64,000 nt of DNA from Sulfitobacter sp. HNIBRBA3233 (GTDB lineage Bacteria > Pseudomonadota > Alphaproteobacteria > Rhodobacterales > Rhodobacteraceae). The translations under genes were made by a program, and so were the position numbers. Position 1 is the stretch's first letter. Each line of letters starts with the position of its first letter. Where the stretch lies: NCBI RefSeq assembly GCF_040149665.1, contig NZ_JBEFLP010000003.1:62001-126000 (forward strand). The letters are read 5' to 3'. The notes under the pieces were generated by a model. The model was not told the origin of the DNA, made no database searches, and worked only from the letters and a program-made list of their open reading frames with translations. Positions 51,804-60,434 of the stretch are shown here, piece by piece.

Positions 51804-52258
51804 AAGAGTTTGATAGTATGAAATGGGCAGCGATATTTTTCGCTCTGGTCGCCGTCGCTGCAGCAGTATGGTTCATTGTGCAACCGAGCCACACTCGGAC
51901 GGGCGTCCAGAGGGAGGAGGGCATCGCGCTTTCCGCGGGTGCTCTCGCTACTGTCAAGCTACCAAACAGTTTCACAGAGCAGGAGCAAATCGGCGCAAGC
52001 GCTTATGATGCGGTCTGTTCCGCTTGCCACGGTCGAAACGCGCAGGGTCAAGATGGCGTCGCTCCTCCGCTTGTTCACAAGATCTACGAACCCAGCCACC
52101 ACGGCGACATGGCGTTTGTCCTCGCAGCGCAGAATGGAGTTCGGGCGCACCACTGGGAATTTGGCAACATGCCAGCGGTTGAAGGCGTGACGCGCTCAGA
52201 CATCCTTGCTATCGTGGCGTACATTCGAGGTTTGCAGCGGGCCAACGGAATTGACTAA
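51800..52258 (+). CDS. Membrane-anchored c-type cytochrome
   Basis: 152 residues: one N-terminal helix (W-A-A-I-F-F-A-L-V-A-V-A-A-A-V-W), then one haem site C-S-A-C-H and a candidate axial Met in F-G-N-M-P-A-V. It resembles the diffusible cytochrome at 35994 in size but keeps its anchor. Start at 51800 is coupled to the ABC-like gene. Confidence 0.85.
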   Translation: MKEFDSMKWAAIFFALVAVAAAVWFIVQPSHTRTGVQREEGIALSAGALATVKLPNSFTEQEQIGASAYDAVCSACHGRNAQGQDGVAPPLVHKIYEPSHHGDMAFVLAAQNGVRAHHWEFGNMPAVEGVTRSDILAIVAYIRGLQRANGID

Positions 52259-52352
52259 GCATTTTCGTCGGTCAAAAGAATGGGAGTTGGCGCACGGTCA
52301 ATCAGCATTTGGTTTGCCACAGAAAAGCAATAACGGTGGGAAAATTCTGCTC

Positions 52353-53594
52353 ATGAGTAAATGTTCTGCTGCATCGACTCTGATCCTTGGTGCATTGCTC
52401 GCTTCGTCCACCGCATCATACGCGGAGGAAACCGGATTATTCAGATTGACCGACCGCGGATCACCGGTTGGCATCAATGCGCGCGAACCATCACTCGCAC
52501 CCTTGTCGGATGGCAGGGTTTTACTGAGCTGGACCGAAGAAAGCGGAACCGAAGCGGAAGTTCGCATGGCCATCCTTGATGGCAAAGAGTGGTCGGATGC
52601 TCGGACAATCCATAAATCGTCAGAGACTTACATCAACTGGGCCGACTTCCCTTCGGTAGTGGCTCTTGCTGAGGGTAGTCTGGCGGCGCAATGGCTAGAG
52701 TTGAATGGACCGGGCGATTACCAATACGACGTGAATATCGCCTTTTCCCTAGATGAAGGCAGAACCTGGACGGACCCGATTGTCCCTCACGATGACAGAT
52801 CGCAACGCGAGCATGGTTTTGTTTCATTGATTCCCGACCAGTTTGGCGGATTGACGGCGCTGTGGCTGGATGGCCGGGGGTATGACAGTCAGACAGAAGG
52901 CGACAGCTTCGAAAATGCGATGCAGTTGCGCGCGCGGCAGATCAACTCTGACGGAACGATGCAGCCAGAAAGCCTGTTGGATGTGCGCACCTGTACCTGT
53001 TGCCAGACTTCTGCGGCGCGGACTGCATCAGGCGACATAGTGGCGGTCTATCGTGACAGAACCGCCGATGAAATCCGCGATATATCGGCTGTCCGGCAGG
53101 CCGATGGGGAGTGGACGGAGCCCGCCACGATCCATAACGACGGATGGGAGATCGCCGGATGCCCCGTTAATGGCCCGGCTATTGATGCGATGGACGATAA
53201 GGTTTCCGTCATCTGGTTCACAGCAGCCGAGAACGAGCCGAAGGTTCGTATCGCCTTTTCGGACGATAGCGGTGCGCAGTTCGACGAACCGCTCCGCATT
53301 GATCTCGGCGCGGCCGCAGGTCGGGTGGATGTCCTGCAAATGCCGGATGGAAGCGCATTGGCGCTCTGGATCGAATTTGTGGGAGGCGGTGAAGCGATCG
53401 TCATGTGCCACGTATCGCCAGATGCTGGATGTGCCGCGCCTCAGGCGCTACACATCAATCGAGGCGGCGGATCGGTCGGTTTTCCGAGGATGGCGCTTGG
53501 CGGAACCGGGGCGTTTGTGGCCTGGACGCAACCGACCAGCGGCGCGGACGGCAATACCACAATCCGCGTCGTTGAAGTCGCTGTGAGGCCATAG
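52353..53594 (+). CDS. Exported BNR/sialidase-like beta-propeller with a CTCC motif
   Basis: 413 residues with a signal peptide (cleavage near A-S-Y-A-E). It has sialidase-type Asp-box repeats such as S-L-D-E-G-R-T-W and S-D-D-S-G-A-Q-F. A central R-T-C-T-C-C-Q-T motif and G-C-P-V-N-G lie at about residues 215 and 270. No sialidase catalytic Arg triad is obvious. The Cys cluster in a copper operon suggests metal or redox function. Last gene of the operon. Confidence 0.75.
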   Translation: MSKCSAASTLILGALLASSTASYAEETGLFRLTDRGSPVGINAREPSLAPLSDGRVLLSWTEESGTEAEVRMAILDGKEWSDARTIHKSSETYINWADFPSVVALAEGSLAAQWLELNGPGDYQYDVNIAFSLDEGRTWTDPIVPHDDRSQREHGFVSLIPDQFGGLTALWLDGRGYDSQTEGDSFENAMQLRARQINSDGTMQPESLLDVRTCTCCQTSAARTASGDIVAVYRDRTADEIRDISAVRQADGEWTEPATIHNDGWEIAGCPVNGPAIDAMDDKVSVIWFTAAENEPKVRIAFSDDSGAQFDEPLRIDLGAAAGRVDVLQMPDGSALALWIEFVGGGEAIVMCHVSPDAGCAAPQALHINRGGGSVGFPRMALGGTGAFVAWTQPTSGADGNTTIRVVEVAVRP

Positions 53595-53837
53595 GTTTTG
53601 AGCTTCCTTTCGGTTTGACAGTTTCTTTGGTTCCTTTGCTCACAACCTACTTTGCAACCGAAAGTTCGACTGGGTGCGCCGTCGGTTTTCGTTTCGTGTA
53701 GAGGGTCGGAGACTCCCATATCACCTAGAGCGTCAACCTTCTTAGGCGGAGTGAACATACTAGTTTACATAAACTTCACTATCGGATCTTGGCATCTGTA
53801 GCGGGGCTTTCCCCGCTCTAAATCGTGACAAGTGAAC
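53595..53837. other. Intergenic stretch at the right edge of the island
   Basis: 243 bp with no credible gene. It contains only the hairpin at 53800-53817 and some AT-rich sequence. Confidence 0.6.
53800..53817. terminator. Bidirectional-type hairpin
   Basis: AGCGGGG-CTTT-CCCCGCT, 7 bp stem, between the end of the copper operon and the truncated minus-strand gene. It lacks a clear U-tract on the plus strand. Confidence 0.5.
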
Positions 53838-54262
53838 CTACCTGGAAATTTCACCTGCCAACACCGCTCTTCCATGCACCGCCAAAGTTGCTGAAAACCT
53901 CTGGCATCCAAACCTGCGGATTACATCCAGTACGCGCGCTTCGTAGGCAGCGTGACCGATCAAACGACACAGGTCGGACGCGTGGAACTGGCGGTTCGCA
54001 GTCGGGGCGGCTTGCATCTGTCTCAGCAATTCGCGCTCTTTGGGGTCTGCTACCCGCTTCTGCGATGGTTTCACCTCGGGACGAGGCCGAGTCCCCGGCG
54101 AATTCCGCCATCGGCGCATGAAGCCAAGCAGGAAGCCGGCCGGCACCCTGCCGTTGCCTCGGGACCGATTGAAGGCGAGGAAGCGGTCCCAAATGACCTG
54201 GGTGTCGACGTTCCAGCAGGGCAACGTGGCCTTCGCTGCTTTGATGAGCTCTGCCCAACTGG
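53838..54262 (-). pseudogene. C-terminal part of an unknown protein, cut by the second transposon copy
   Basis: About 140 codons in good frame reading out of the transposon end: S-W-A-E-L-I-K-A-A-K-A-T, W-D-R-F-L-A-F-N-R-S-R-G-N-G-R-V-P-A-G-F, then a helical C-terminus. The N-terminus is missing beyond 54262. The family could not be identified. The W-D-R-F-L-A-F-N-R segment resembles some plasmid replication or partition proteins, but this is only an impression. Confidence 0.45.
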
Positions 54263-54408
54263 TGTCGCGTAGCCCATAATTGTGAGATGAGAAATCCAAC
54301 GAAATCAACGGCTGAGCTTTGCCCTTAAATTTGAAATTTTGCCTTTAATTCCGATATTTTTGTCCTTAAAGCCGAGACAGGGTTCACAGACATGCGCGGC
54401 AATTTTCG

Positions 54409-55241
54409 ATGGATGATGATGGCGAAGACTCCGTTGCAGTTGGTGCTGAAGAGTCGCGCAGGGCCGCCGTGCTGCGTCCGCTTGTTCAGGCATATCTCAA
54501 TGGGACCGGCAGTCTGGAAAGTGGCATCAATGACGCCGTTTGGGAGCTTGGTGTCAGCAGGGCGACGGTCTGGCGTTGGATAAAGCGGCTGGCTGAAGAG
54601 GGTGGGCGCACCAGCGCGCTGGCTCCGCGAAAACGGGGCCGTCCGACCGGTACGACCTTGATATCCGGCAAGGTTGAAGCGGTGCTCGAAGAGCATCTTC
54701 GCCGGTATTTCTTGCGCCGGGAGCGTTCGAGCCTCTCGCGCGTCGTGACTGCGATCCGCAGCGCGTGCTGGCAGCAGGGCTTGCAACCGCCGACACGGCG
54801 GACGGTTCAGCGTCGTCTGGATGCAATGGATGCCCGCGAAGTTGCAAAGGCACGAGAGGGGGCAAAGGCTGCCCGCCAGAAATTTGCGGCCGTCACAGGC
54901 GAGAACAAGGCCAGTCAAACACTGGAGGTCGTGCAAATCGACCATACACCTGCCGACATCATTCTTGTCGACAGTTTTGAGCGCCAACCAATTGGCCGGC
55001 CGTGGGTCACGCTGGCGATCGACATCGCAACGCGGATGGTAACTGGATACTACACCTCTCTGGAGGCCCCTTCGCGTCTGTCAGTGGCGCTTTGCCTGAC
55101 ACAAGCGGTTGCCCCCAAGGCGGAAATTCTGGCAGAATTGGAGTGCAATATTCCTTGGCCCGCACAGGGCAAACCGCACAGCATCCACGTCGACAATGGC
55201 CGCGATTTCCGGTCGCGGGCCTTTCGGTCGGCATGTGCGGA
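54409..55241 (+). pseudogene. tniA: tniA, 3' truncated by an insertion sequence
   Basis: About 278 codons nearly identical to the intact TniA at 16395. It has the first two catalytic Asp (in Q-I-D-H-T and V-D-N-G-R-D-F) but lacks the E-containing part. The frame ends at the IS boundary in R-S-A-C-A-E, so no active enzyme can result. Confidence 0.9.
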
Positions 55242-55242
55242 G

Positions 55243-56685
55243 GGGAGTGGGCAAAACTTGGGGGTTATGCGGCTGCTCTTTGGTACGCACCAGTTAGACG
55301 GCCGTCGAGAACGGCGGCACGCACAACGGCCACGCGGTGGGCTCCCTTGGGCGACCATCTCATTCGGCGACGTTTTCCCATGCGGGTGTTGCCGATGTCG
55401 TCTACGCAGCCCTCGGCCCGGGATGAAGAGATCGGAAGCCCCGCACGTTGCCGCCGACCATAGTCGGTCAGATTGTCCATGTTGTTCGCAAGGTAGGAAT
55501 AGAGATCCCGGCACCGGGCTTGCACCCGCCGGACGGCTTCAGTTGCCACGCGGTCATCTGTACCCAGCCGGGCGCAATCGACCATCAACCATTGCAGACT
55601 GGTCGTGGCAGTCAGGACTTTTCCATGCCACAGGTACCATCGCAGCGCTTCGGCCGGACGTTTGAACAGCACTGGAATGCCGGAAAAGCCCCTGACCTGC
55701 AGCAGGCCCTTCACCGCGTTCTCGATGTGCTGAATACGCATCGAAATGTGCCACCAGTCGAGGATGTGGCGGACCTTTCCACCGACTGCGCCGCGCACGA
55801 GGTTTGGCAGGGCGGGTTCCCCGTCCGAGATCACCGTGACGGTTTTTCCGCGATCCCAACCGAGAGCCCTCAAGTCCTGGCGAAGCTGGCTGGCAGGTGA
55901 CAGCACCGCCTGTTGAACAAGGCCAAAGCGGCGGCACTTGTCGTGGCTTTCGATCTTGCCCACCACAACATCGAGGTGTCGTTTCTGGTATTCCGGTCTG
56001 CATCGGATATGCGCACCGTCCAGGAAAACCGTCAGCGCAGGCGCCTCTTCGGCGGCTGAAGGAACCAGCGGCTCAGTCTGCTCGCTGTCGCAGATCTCCC
56101 GGGCAACTTTACCCAGTCGATTGCGCACCGATGTGTTCACCTGCTTCGCGCAAGGCAGAAAGGTTTCCAGGATACGCGCCGCTTCCCGGAAGGAATGACG
56201 CGCCCCAAGTTCGGCTTGAAGGCGTCGCAGTTCCGGGGTCGATCGATCCGGAAAAAAGTGCGCGAGAGGCGAAAGCGGTCCGCCCAACACAACATCGGAT
56301 TTTGCATTGCAGGCACAGCGGCGAATGCGCGGCACCTTGACCTCGAACCTGCCGAAGAGCGTGTCGAGCACCCGAGACCGATAATCATGTATGGCCCGGA
56401 CCCCGTCGCAGTCGGGACAGATCCTGCTTGCTTGAGAAATCTCCTCGATCTGGTCGAGCAGGATCGCTTTCTGCAACTGCCCGAGGATCGTCTTTGCATC
56501 TTCGAGCAACAACCCGAACCCCTCAGGCTGCGTGGGTCGAAACGTGCGGGACAAACGGCCAAGATGATGCCTCTTTGTGGTTCCGTTCTCAAGGGTCGTC
56601 TCGACAATAATCCGCACTTCCATGGTAGTTCCCTTCTCAATGAACCACCAACATACACAGACACCCCCAAGTTTTGCCCACTCCC
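55243..56685 (-). mobile_element. ISKra4-like insertion sequence
   Basis: 1443 bp with terminal inverted repeats of about 23 bp, core GAGTGGGCAAAACTTGGG at both ends. One transposase gene fills it. It sits inside the second tni element, and sequence on its right side is only the transposon tip, so insertion was accompanied or followed by deletion. Confidence 0.85.
55265..56623 (-). CDS. ISKra4-family transposase
   Basis: 452 residues. The N-terminal zinc-binding part has I-C-P-D-C-D-G-V and R-R-C-A-C. The catalytic region shows V-F-L-D-G-A-H-I, then V-I-S-D-G-E-P-A and a later W-W-H-I-S-M-R, followed by an Arg-rich tail. These are typical of ISKra4-type enzymes. The start at 56623 is chosen because the longer frame runs into the inverted repeat. 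Confidence 0.82.
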   Translation of the reverse strand: MEVRIIVETTLENGTTKRHHLGRLSRTFRPTQPEGFGLLLEDAKTILGQLQKAILLDQIEEISQASRICPDCDGVRAIHDYRSRVLDTLFGRFEVKVPRIRRCACNAKSDVVLGGPLSPLAHFFPDRSTPELRRLQAELGARHSFREAARILETFLPCAKQVNTSVRNRLGKVAREICDSEQTEPLVPSAAEEAPALTVFLDGAHIRCRPEYQKRHLDVVVGKIESHDKCRRFGLVQQAVLSPASQLRQDLRALGWDRGKTVTVISDGEPALPNLVRGAVGGKVRHILDWWHISMRIQHIENAVKGLLQVRGFSGIPVLFKRPAEALRWYLWHGKVLTATTSLQWLMVDCARLGTDDRVATEAVRRVQARCRDLYSYLANNMDNLTDYGRRQRAGLPISSSRAEGCVDDIGNTRMGKRRRMRWSPKGAHRVAVVRAAVLDGRLTGAYQRAAA

Positions 56686-56709
56686 GATTTAAGGGCAACG
56701 CGACAAGAG

Positions 56710-57450
56710 CTATTCTGCGGTCAGAAAATTTGTAAGTTCCTGTACAATCAAGTCTCGATCATTATCCAGAGTAGCCACGTGATAAGAATTTTCGAGCCAG
56801 CAAAAGGTGATGGAACGAGAGGCAACTGCGCCTTCGATCCGTTTGCCGTTCTTAGAACTGACGACATGATCCGTACGCGATTGTAGGATCAACAAAGGTT
56901 TGTCGAGCAGTGGCAACATTTGCCCTGTTGCAGTCACCAAAACATACCGTTCTTGGGCAACGGAATTTGGTATGCGATCATAGCAGATCTCTTTGTTGTC
57001 AAGGTTCTTAATGTCCGAACCGATGCCAGGATGATAATCCTCCGCGCAGCCTTCAAAAAACGCTTTCATTTGTTGCGGTGAATAGAGGCCCGTTGACCCG
57101 TTGATTGTGGCAACTCGATCAACTAGATCACCGCGCCGGATCGACAGGTTCAACGCAATCGTCCCGCCTAACGACAACCCTGCGATGCAAACGGTAGTAC
57201 ACCGTGCGCTTAGCGCCTCCAGCGCGTCCTCTGCAGAATTCAACCAATCGCGAAAACCAGTTTGGGCAAAATCCTCTGGCGTCGTCCCATGCCCGGCAAG
57301 CAAGGGGGCCATCACCGTGGCACCGGAAAGCGCGTGCAATCGGTGGCCCACATAGCGCACACTTTGCGGCGTGCTGGTAAAGCCATGCAGCAACAAGACA
57401 CCGCAACGGGATCCTTCAAGAAGAAAAGGCGCGGTGCTGTCGTTTTCCAT
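56710..57450 (-). CDS. Alpha/beta hydrolase, carboxylesterase / monoacylglycerol-lipase type
   Basis: 246 residues. The triad is S93 in G-L-S-L-G-G, D194 in S-R-T-D-H and H224 in S-Y-H-V. The oxyanion loop is L-L-L-H-G-F-T-S-T-P. Cytoplasmic, no signal. Likely substrates are short acyl esters. It ends 4 bp from the transposon edge and is intact; the ATG at 57450 gives the usual N-terminus. Confidence 0.85.
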   Translation of the reverse strand: MENDSTAPFLLEGSRCGVLLLHGFTSTPQSVRYVGHRLHALSGATVMAPLLAGHGTTPEDFAQTGFRDWLNSAEDALEALSARCTTVCIAGLSLGGTIALNLSIRRGDLVDRVATINGSTGLYSPQQMKAFFEGCAEDYHPGIGSDIKNLDNKEICYDRIPNSVAQERYVLVTATGQMLPLLDKPLLILQSRTDHVVSSKNGKRIEGAVASRSITFCWLENSYHVATLDNDRDLIVQELTNFLTAE

Positions 57451-57536
57451 ATGGCTTTCAATCCTGTCATTCGTCCGTTTCGTTCGAAATCAAGTTTTGC
57501 AGGCCGAAAAACAAATAGAGATATACGATCAGCCGA

Positions 57537-58448
57537 TCACGGTTGGCGATCAGTCACACTTGCCTGCGATGCATATTGCGCGCGAAACATACGCAATAGG
57601 GACGTATCTGCCGCAGCGCTCCAGGCGATCGCAATCGAAAGCTCGGCATCAAGCTCCTCAAGCGGCATAATCCGCAGTGCACGAGGCATCGCCGACTCTG
57701 CTGTGATCGGATGGAAGGTATATCCACGCCCGTCCGCGACGCGTTGCAGGATCACGTGAATATCCCATGCCTCGTCCTCGACGATCGGCGTGAAGCCCGA
57801 TTGTTCAAATGCGTCATCCAACAGCGCGCGATACGCCCGCCAATTCTCGCGGACACCCATGATAAACGGTGCAGCGCGCAGCGCGTCCAACGTCATGTCA
57901 GCAGCGTCATGCGGCGCGACCAAGCCGATGGGCGAGGTCCAGACAACACGCTGCGAAATGCCCGGATCACGCACCGTGTCATGCGCCATCAAAAAACCCA
58001 AATCAATCGCACCAGTTTTGATGTTGCGCATCATGGTGTCGGTCGACATGACGTGCATTTCCACTTGAACGCCTGGATAAAGTGCCTGAAACGCTTCGAG
58101 CCCATCTGACAACTGAGTGGACGTGGCCAAGGCCGAATAGCCGATAATGATATGGCCCCTATCGCCCACCCCATTTCGCCGCGACGCGCGAATGGTGCGT
58201 TCAAACTGGGCCACGGTCTGACGCGCATCGTCTAGAAACCGCTTCCCGTTTTCACTGATCTCAACGGTTTTGGTGCCTCGAACAAAGATCTCAAACCCCA
58301 TGTCTTCTTCGGTATCGCGCACGGTTTTCGAAATAGCTGGCTGGGCGATGTTGAGCATTTCAGCTGCGGCACGAAAGCCCCCCGCATCCGCAACAGCGAG
58401 CGCATAGCGCAAATGCCGGATCCCAAGGCTTGATGGTTTGTTCTGCAT
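57537..58448 (-). CDS. LysR-family regulator, probably of the TRAP operon
   Basis: 303 residues: helix-turn-helix (F-R-A-A-A-E-M-L-N-I-A-Q-P-A-I-S-K-T-V) and LysR effector domain. It is divergent from the TRAP genes with a 140 bp gap, the usual place of the control region. The gene behind it (esterase, 86 bp) is on the same strand and may be co-regulated. Confidence 0.88.
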   Translation of the reverse strand: MQNKPSSLGIRHLRYALAVADAGGFRAAAEMLNIAQPAISKTVRDTEEDMGFEIFVRGTKTVEISENGKRFLDDARQTVAQFERTIRASRRNGVGDRGHIIIGYSALATSTQLSDGLEAFQALYPGVQVEMHVMSTDTMMRNIKTGAIDLGFLMAHDTVRDPGISQRVVWTSPIGLVAPHDAADMTLDALRAAPFIMGVRENWRAYRALLDDAFEQSGFTPIVEDEAWDIHVILQRVADGRGYTFHPITAESAMPRALRIMPLEELDAELSIAIAWSAAADTSLLRMFRAQYASQASVTDRQP

Positions 58449-58588
58449 GAAATGCCCTCTCTGGCTGAGACTGATAACGAAATGCGATCAACCGATCAAG
58501 CAATGGTATTTGCCTGTAGCTGCTGGACTAGAAAAGAAAGGAGCCGGAGGCATGCGCATGCAATTTGCGTGGCATGAAGGGGGGAAAG

Positions 58589-59101
58589 ATGGAAACGGCA
58601 TTTCGACGCTTGACGCAAACGCTGATGTACCTAGGCGGCGCGGGTCTGCTTTTTATGATGCTGCATGTGACGCTGGATGTCGTATTAAAGGTCGCGTTCA
58701 ATGCCCCCATCCAGGGCACGGTCGAGATTTCATCCTATTACTACATGGTTGGTATCGTCATGCTTCCCATGGCGCTTGTCGAATTAGAGGATGACCAAAT
58801 CAGCGTTGATTTGTTGTTCAACCTCTTCCCGGCACCGCTTCAGAAAGTTTGTCTGCTGCTTACGCTGATGGCGACAGCCGCCGTTCTGGCTGTGATTGCA
58901 TGGCGCACAGGGCAGGACGCCATCCGCGCCTTTCGTGTGGGCGAAGTGGTGATGGGCAGTCGAGAGATCATCGTCTGGCCCGCCCGTTGTATGCTGCCCC
59001 TTGGTTTCACGCTGGCTGCGATAGCCGCTTTACTGCGCGTGATCATGGTAATTCAGGGAAAAACCGTGACGCGAAACACCACTGACGAGGCCGCGGGATG
59101 A
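58589..59101 (+). CDS. TRAP transporter small permease (DctQ type)
   Basis: 170 residues with four membrane helices and the DctQ segment M-L-P-M-A-L-V-E-L-E-D-D-Q-I-S-V-D. It pairs with the large permease, coupled by an ATGA overlap. The GGGGGAAAG ribosome site supports the ATG at 58589. Confidence 0.88.
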   Translation: METAFRRLTQTLMYLGGAGLLFMMLHVTLDVVLKVAFNAPIQGTVEISSYYYMVGIVMLPMALVELEDDQISVDLLFNLFPAPLQKVCLLLTLMATAAVLAVIAWRTGQDAIRAFRVGEVVMGSREIIVWPARCMLPLGFTLAAIAALLRVIMVIQGKTVTRNTTDEAAG

Positions 59102-60408
59102 GTGCACTTATGATTGGTTGGGCCGGTGTTGCCGCCCTGTTCGCGCTGCTTTCGATCCGCACGCCGATTGGTGTGGCACTGATGATTGTCTCAATTATTG
59201 GCATCACCGTAATGACAAATCTGACGGCGGCTTTTGGTATTATCAGCGCGTTGCCCTTCAGCTTTATCGGGGATTGGTCGCTGACGGCCATTCCGATGTT
59301 TCTCTTGATGGGCTTTATCGCAGCCAGTACCGGCCTGACGGCAGGTGCCTTTGATTTGTTGCGGATGCTGCTGGCGCGGGTACCAGGTGGCTTGGCCTCG
59401 GCCAGTGTCGGGGCATGCGGTCTTTTCGCTGCTGCCTCGGGCTCGAGCATTGCCACGACCGCTGCCATGTCGCGCATCGCTGTGCCCGAAATGCTGCGGG
59501 CAAACTATCACCCTTCATTGGCTACAGGAGTGGTGGCCGCATCCGGCACATTGGGCTCACTCATCCCGCCGTCCATCCTTATGGTGCTCTACGGGATTTT
59601 TACTGAGCAATCTATAGGCCAGCTTTTCATTGCAGGACTGATCCCAGGTGTTGTTTCCGCGCTTGTTTATATGGGTATGATCACGGTGCGCTGCACGCTG
59701 AAACCGTCGCTCGCACCGCCGGTTAAAAACCCCTTCGCATGGCCACAATTTTGGACGCTTTTGCTATCCGTCTGGCCATTCCCAGTGCTGATCTTTGGCG
59801 TATTGGGTGGCATATTTGGCGGCTTTTTTACTCCAACCGAAGCGGGCAGCGTCGGGGCGTTTTTGGCCCTTTCCATTGCTGCGTTCCGCCGCAGCCTGAC
59901 GCGCCAAGCCCTGGGCACGGCCATCCGCCAAACAGTGATCGCCACGTCGTCGATCTTCTTTCTGTCGATCGGTGCCATCATGTTCACCCGTTTTATGGGC
60001 CTGTCGGGCGTGCCGCGGGCACTGGCTGACGGCATGCTGGCGGTGTCGGACAACCAAATCATCATCATCGTGATGATCGCGGTGCTGTTTGTCATCCTTG
60101 GCATGGTGATCGATTCAATCGGTCTGATGCTGCTAACCCTGCCCGTCCTGCTGCCGGTACTGGAAGCGGCGGATGTAAACCTGATTTGGTTCGGCATCAT
60201 CACCATCAAACTGCTAGAGATCGGTCTGGTCACGCCACCCGTGGGTTTGAATCTTTATGTCCTGCACGGCGCGCTGGCCGGGCGGGTAAAGCTTAAGGAC
60301 ATCATGTCCGGCACAACATGGTTCATCGCCATGGATCTATTGACCCTAATTCTGCTGATCGCTTTTCCCGCGATCAGCCTGTTCCTGCCGTCATTCATGA
60401 CCAACTGA
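59098..60408 (+). CDS. TRAP transporter large permease (DctM type)
   Basis: 436 residues with about 12 helices. DctM motifs A-S-G-S-S-I-A-T-T-A, G-T-L-G-S-L-I-P-P-S and F-F-T-P-T-E-A-G-S-V-G-A are present. It transports an organic acid using the Na+ gradient together with its binding protein. Confidence 0.93.
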   Translation: MSALMIGWAGVAALFALLSIRTPIGVALMIVSIIGITVMTNLTAAFGIISALPFSFIGDWSLTAIPMFLLMGFIAASTGLTAGAFDLLRMLLARVPGGLASASVGACGLFAAASGSSIATTAAMSRIAVPEMLRANYHPSLATGVVAASGTLGSLIPPSILMVLYGIFTEQSIGQLFIAGLIPGVVSALVYMGMITVRCTLKPSLAPPVKNPFAWPQFWTLLLSVWPFPVLIFGVLGGIFGGFFTPTEAGSVGAFLALSIAAFRRSLTRQALGTAIRQTVIATSSIFFLSIGAIMFTRFMGLSGVPRALADGMLAVSDNQIIIIVMIAVLFVILGMVIDSIGLMLLTLPVLLPVLEAADVNLIWFGIITIKLLEIGLVTPPVGLNLYVLHGALAGRVKLKDIMSGTTWFIAMDLLTLILLIAFPAISLFLPSFMTN

Positions 60409-60434
60409 CAAAATTTCAACTGGAGGAGACGACC

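Larger units (their letters stand above)
19755..54262. other. Metal-homeostasis island between two direct tni elements
   Basis: About 34.5 kb holding nearly all metal-related genes of the window: P1B ATPases, CDF and ZIP transporters, MerR and CueR regulators, copper oxidases, SCO, cupredoxins and thiol-redox proteins. Both boundaries are ends of related transposons in the same orientation. The genes outside (hut and NO genes to the left, TRAP genes to the right) are of a different kind. Confidence 0.75.
54263..56705 (+). mobile_element. Second Tn402/Tn5053-like element, internally deleted
   Basis: It begins TGTCGCGTAGCCC and has the same four left-end repeats as the first copy with scattered base differences. 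It keeps tniA only to about residue 278. An IS then occupies the middle, and the last 20 bp (ending GGGCAACGCGACA) are the transposon's right terminus. The rest of tniA, tniB and tniQ is gone. Flanks are ACTGG (left) and AGAGC (right), with no duplication. Confidence 0.85.

Noticed and set aside
16244-54262. The 5 bp flanks of the two left transposon ends are reverse complements (CCAGT and ACTGG), as if from one target duplication with inversion.
   Set aside because: The two elements differ at several bases near their left ends, so they are not two ends of one insertion. The joined flanking sequences do not give a convincing gene. A 5 bp match among a few comparisons can occur by chance.
19755-54262. 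Composite-transposon or plasmid co-integration models for how the island arrived.
   Set aside because: Neither the outer flanks (CCAGT/AGAGC) nor the inner flanks (CCTGA/ACTGG) match as direct repeats, so neither model is supported; deletions at the right copy may have erased evidence.
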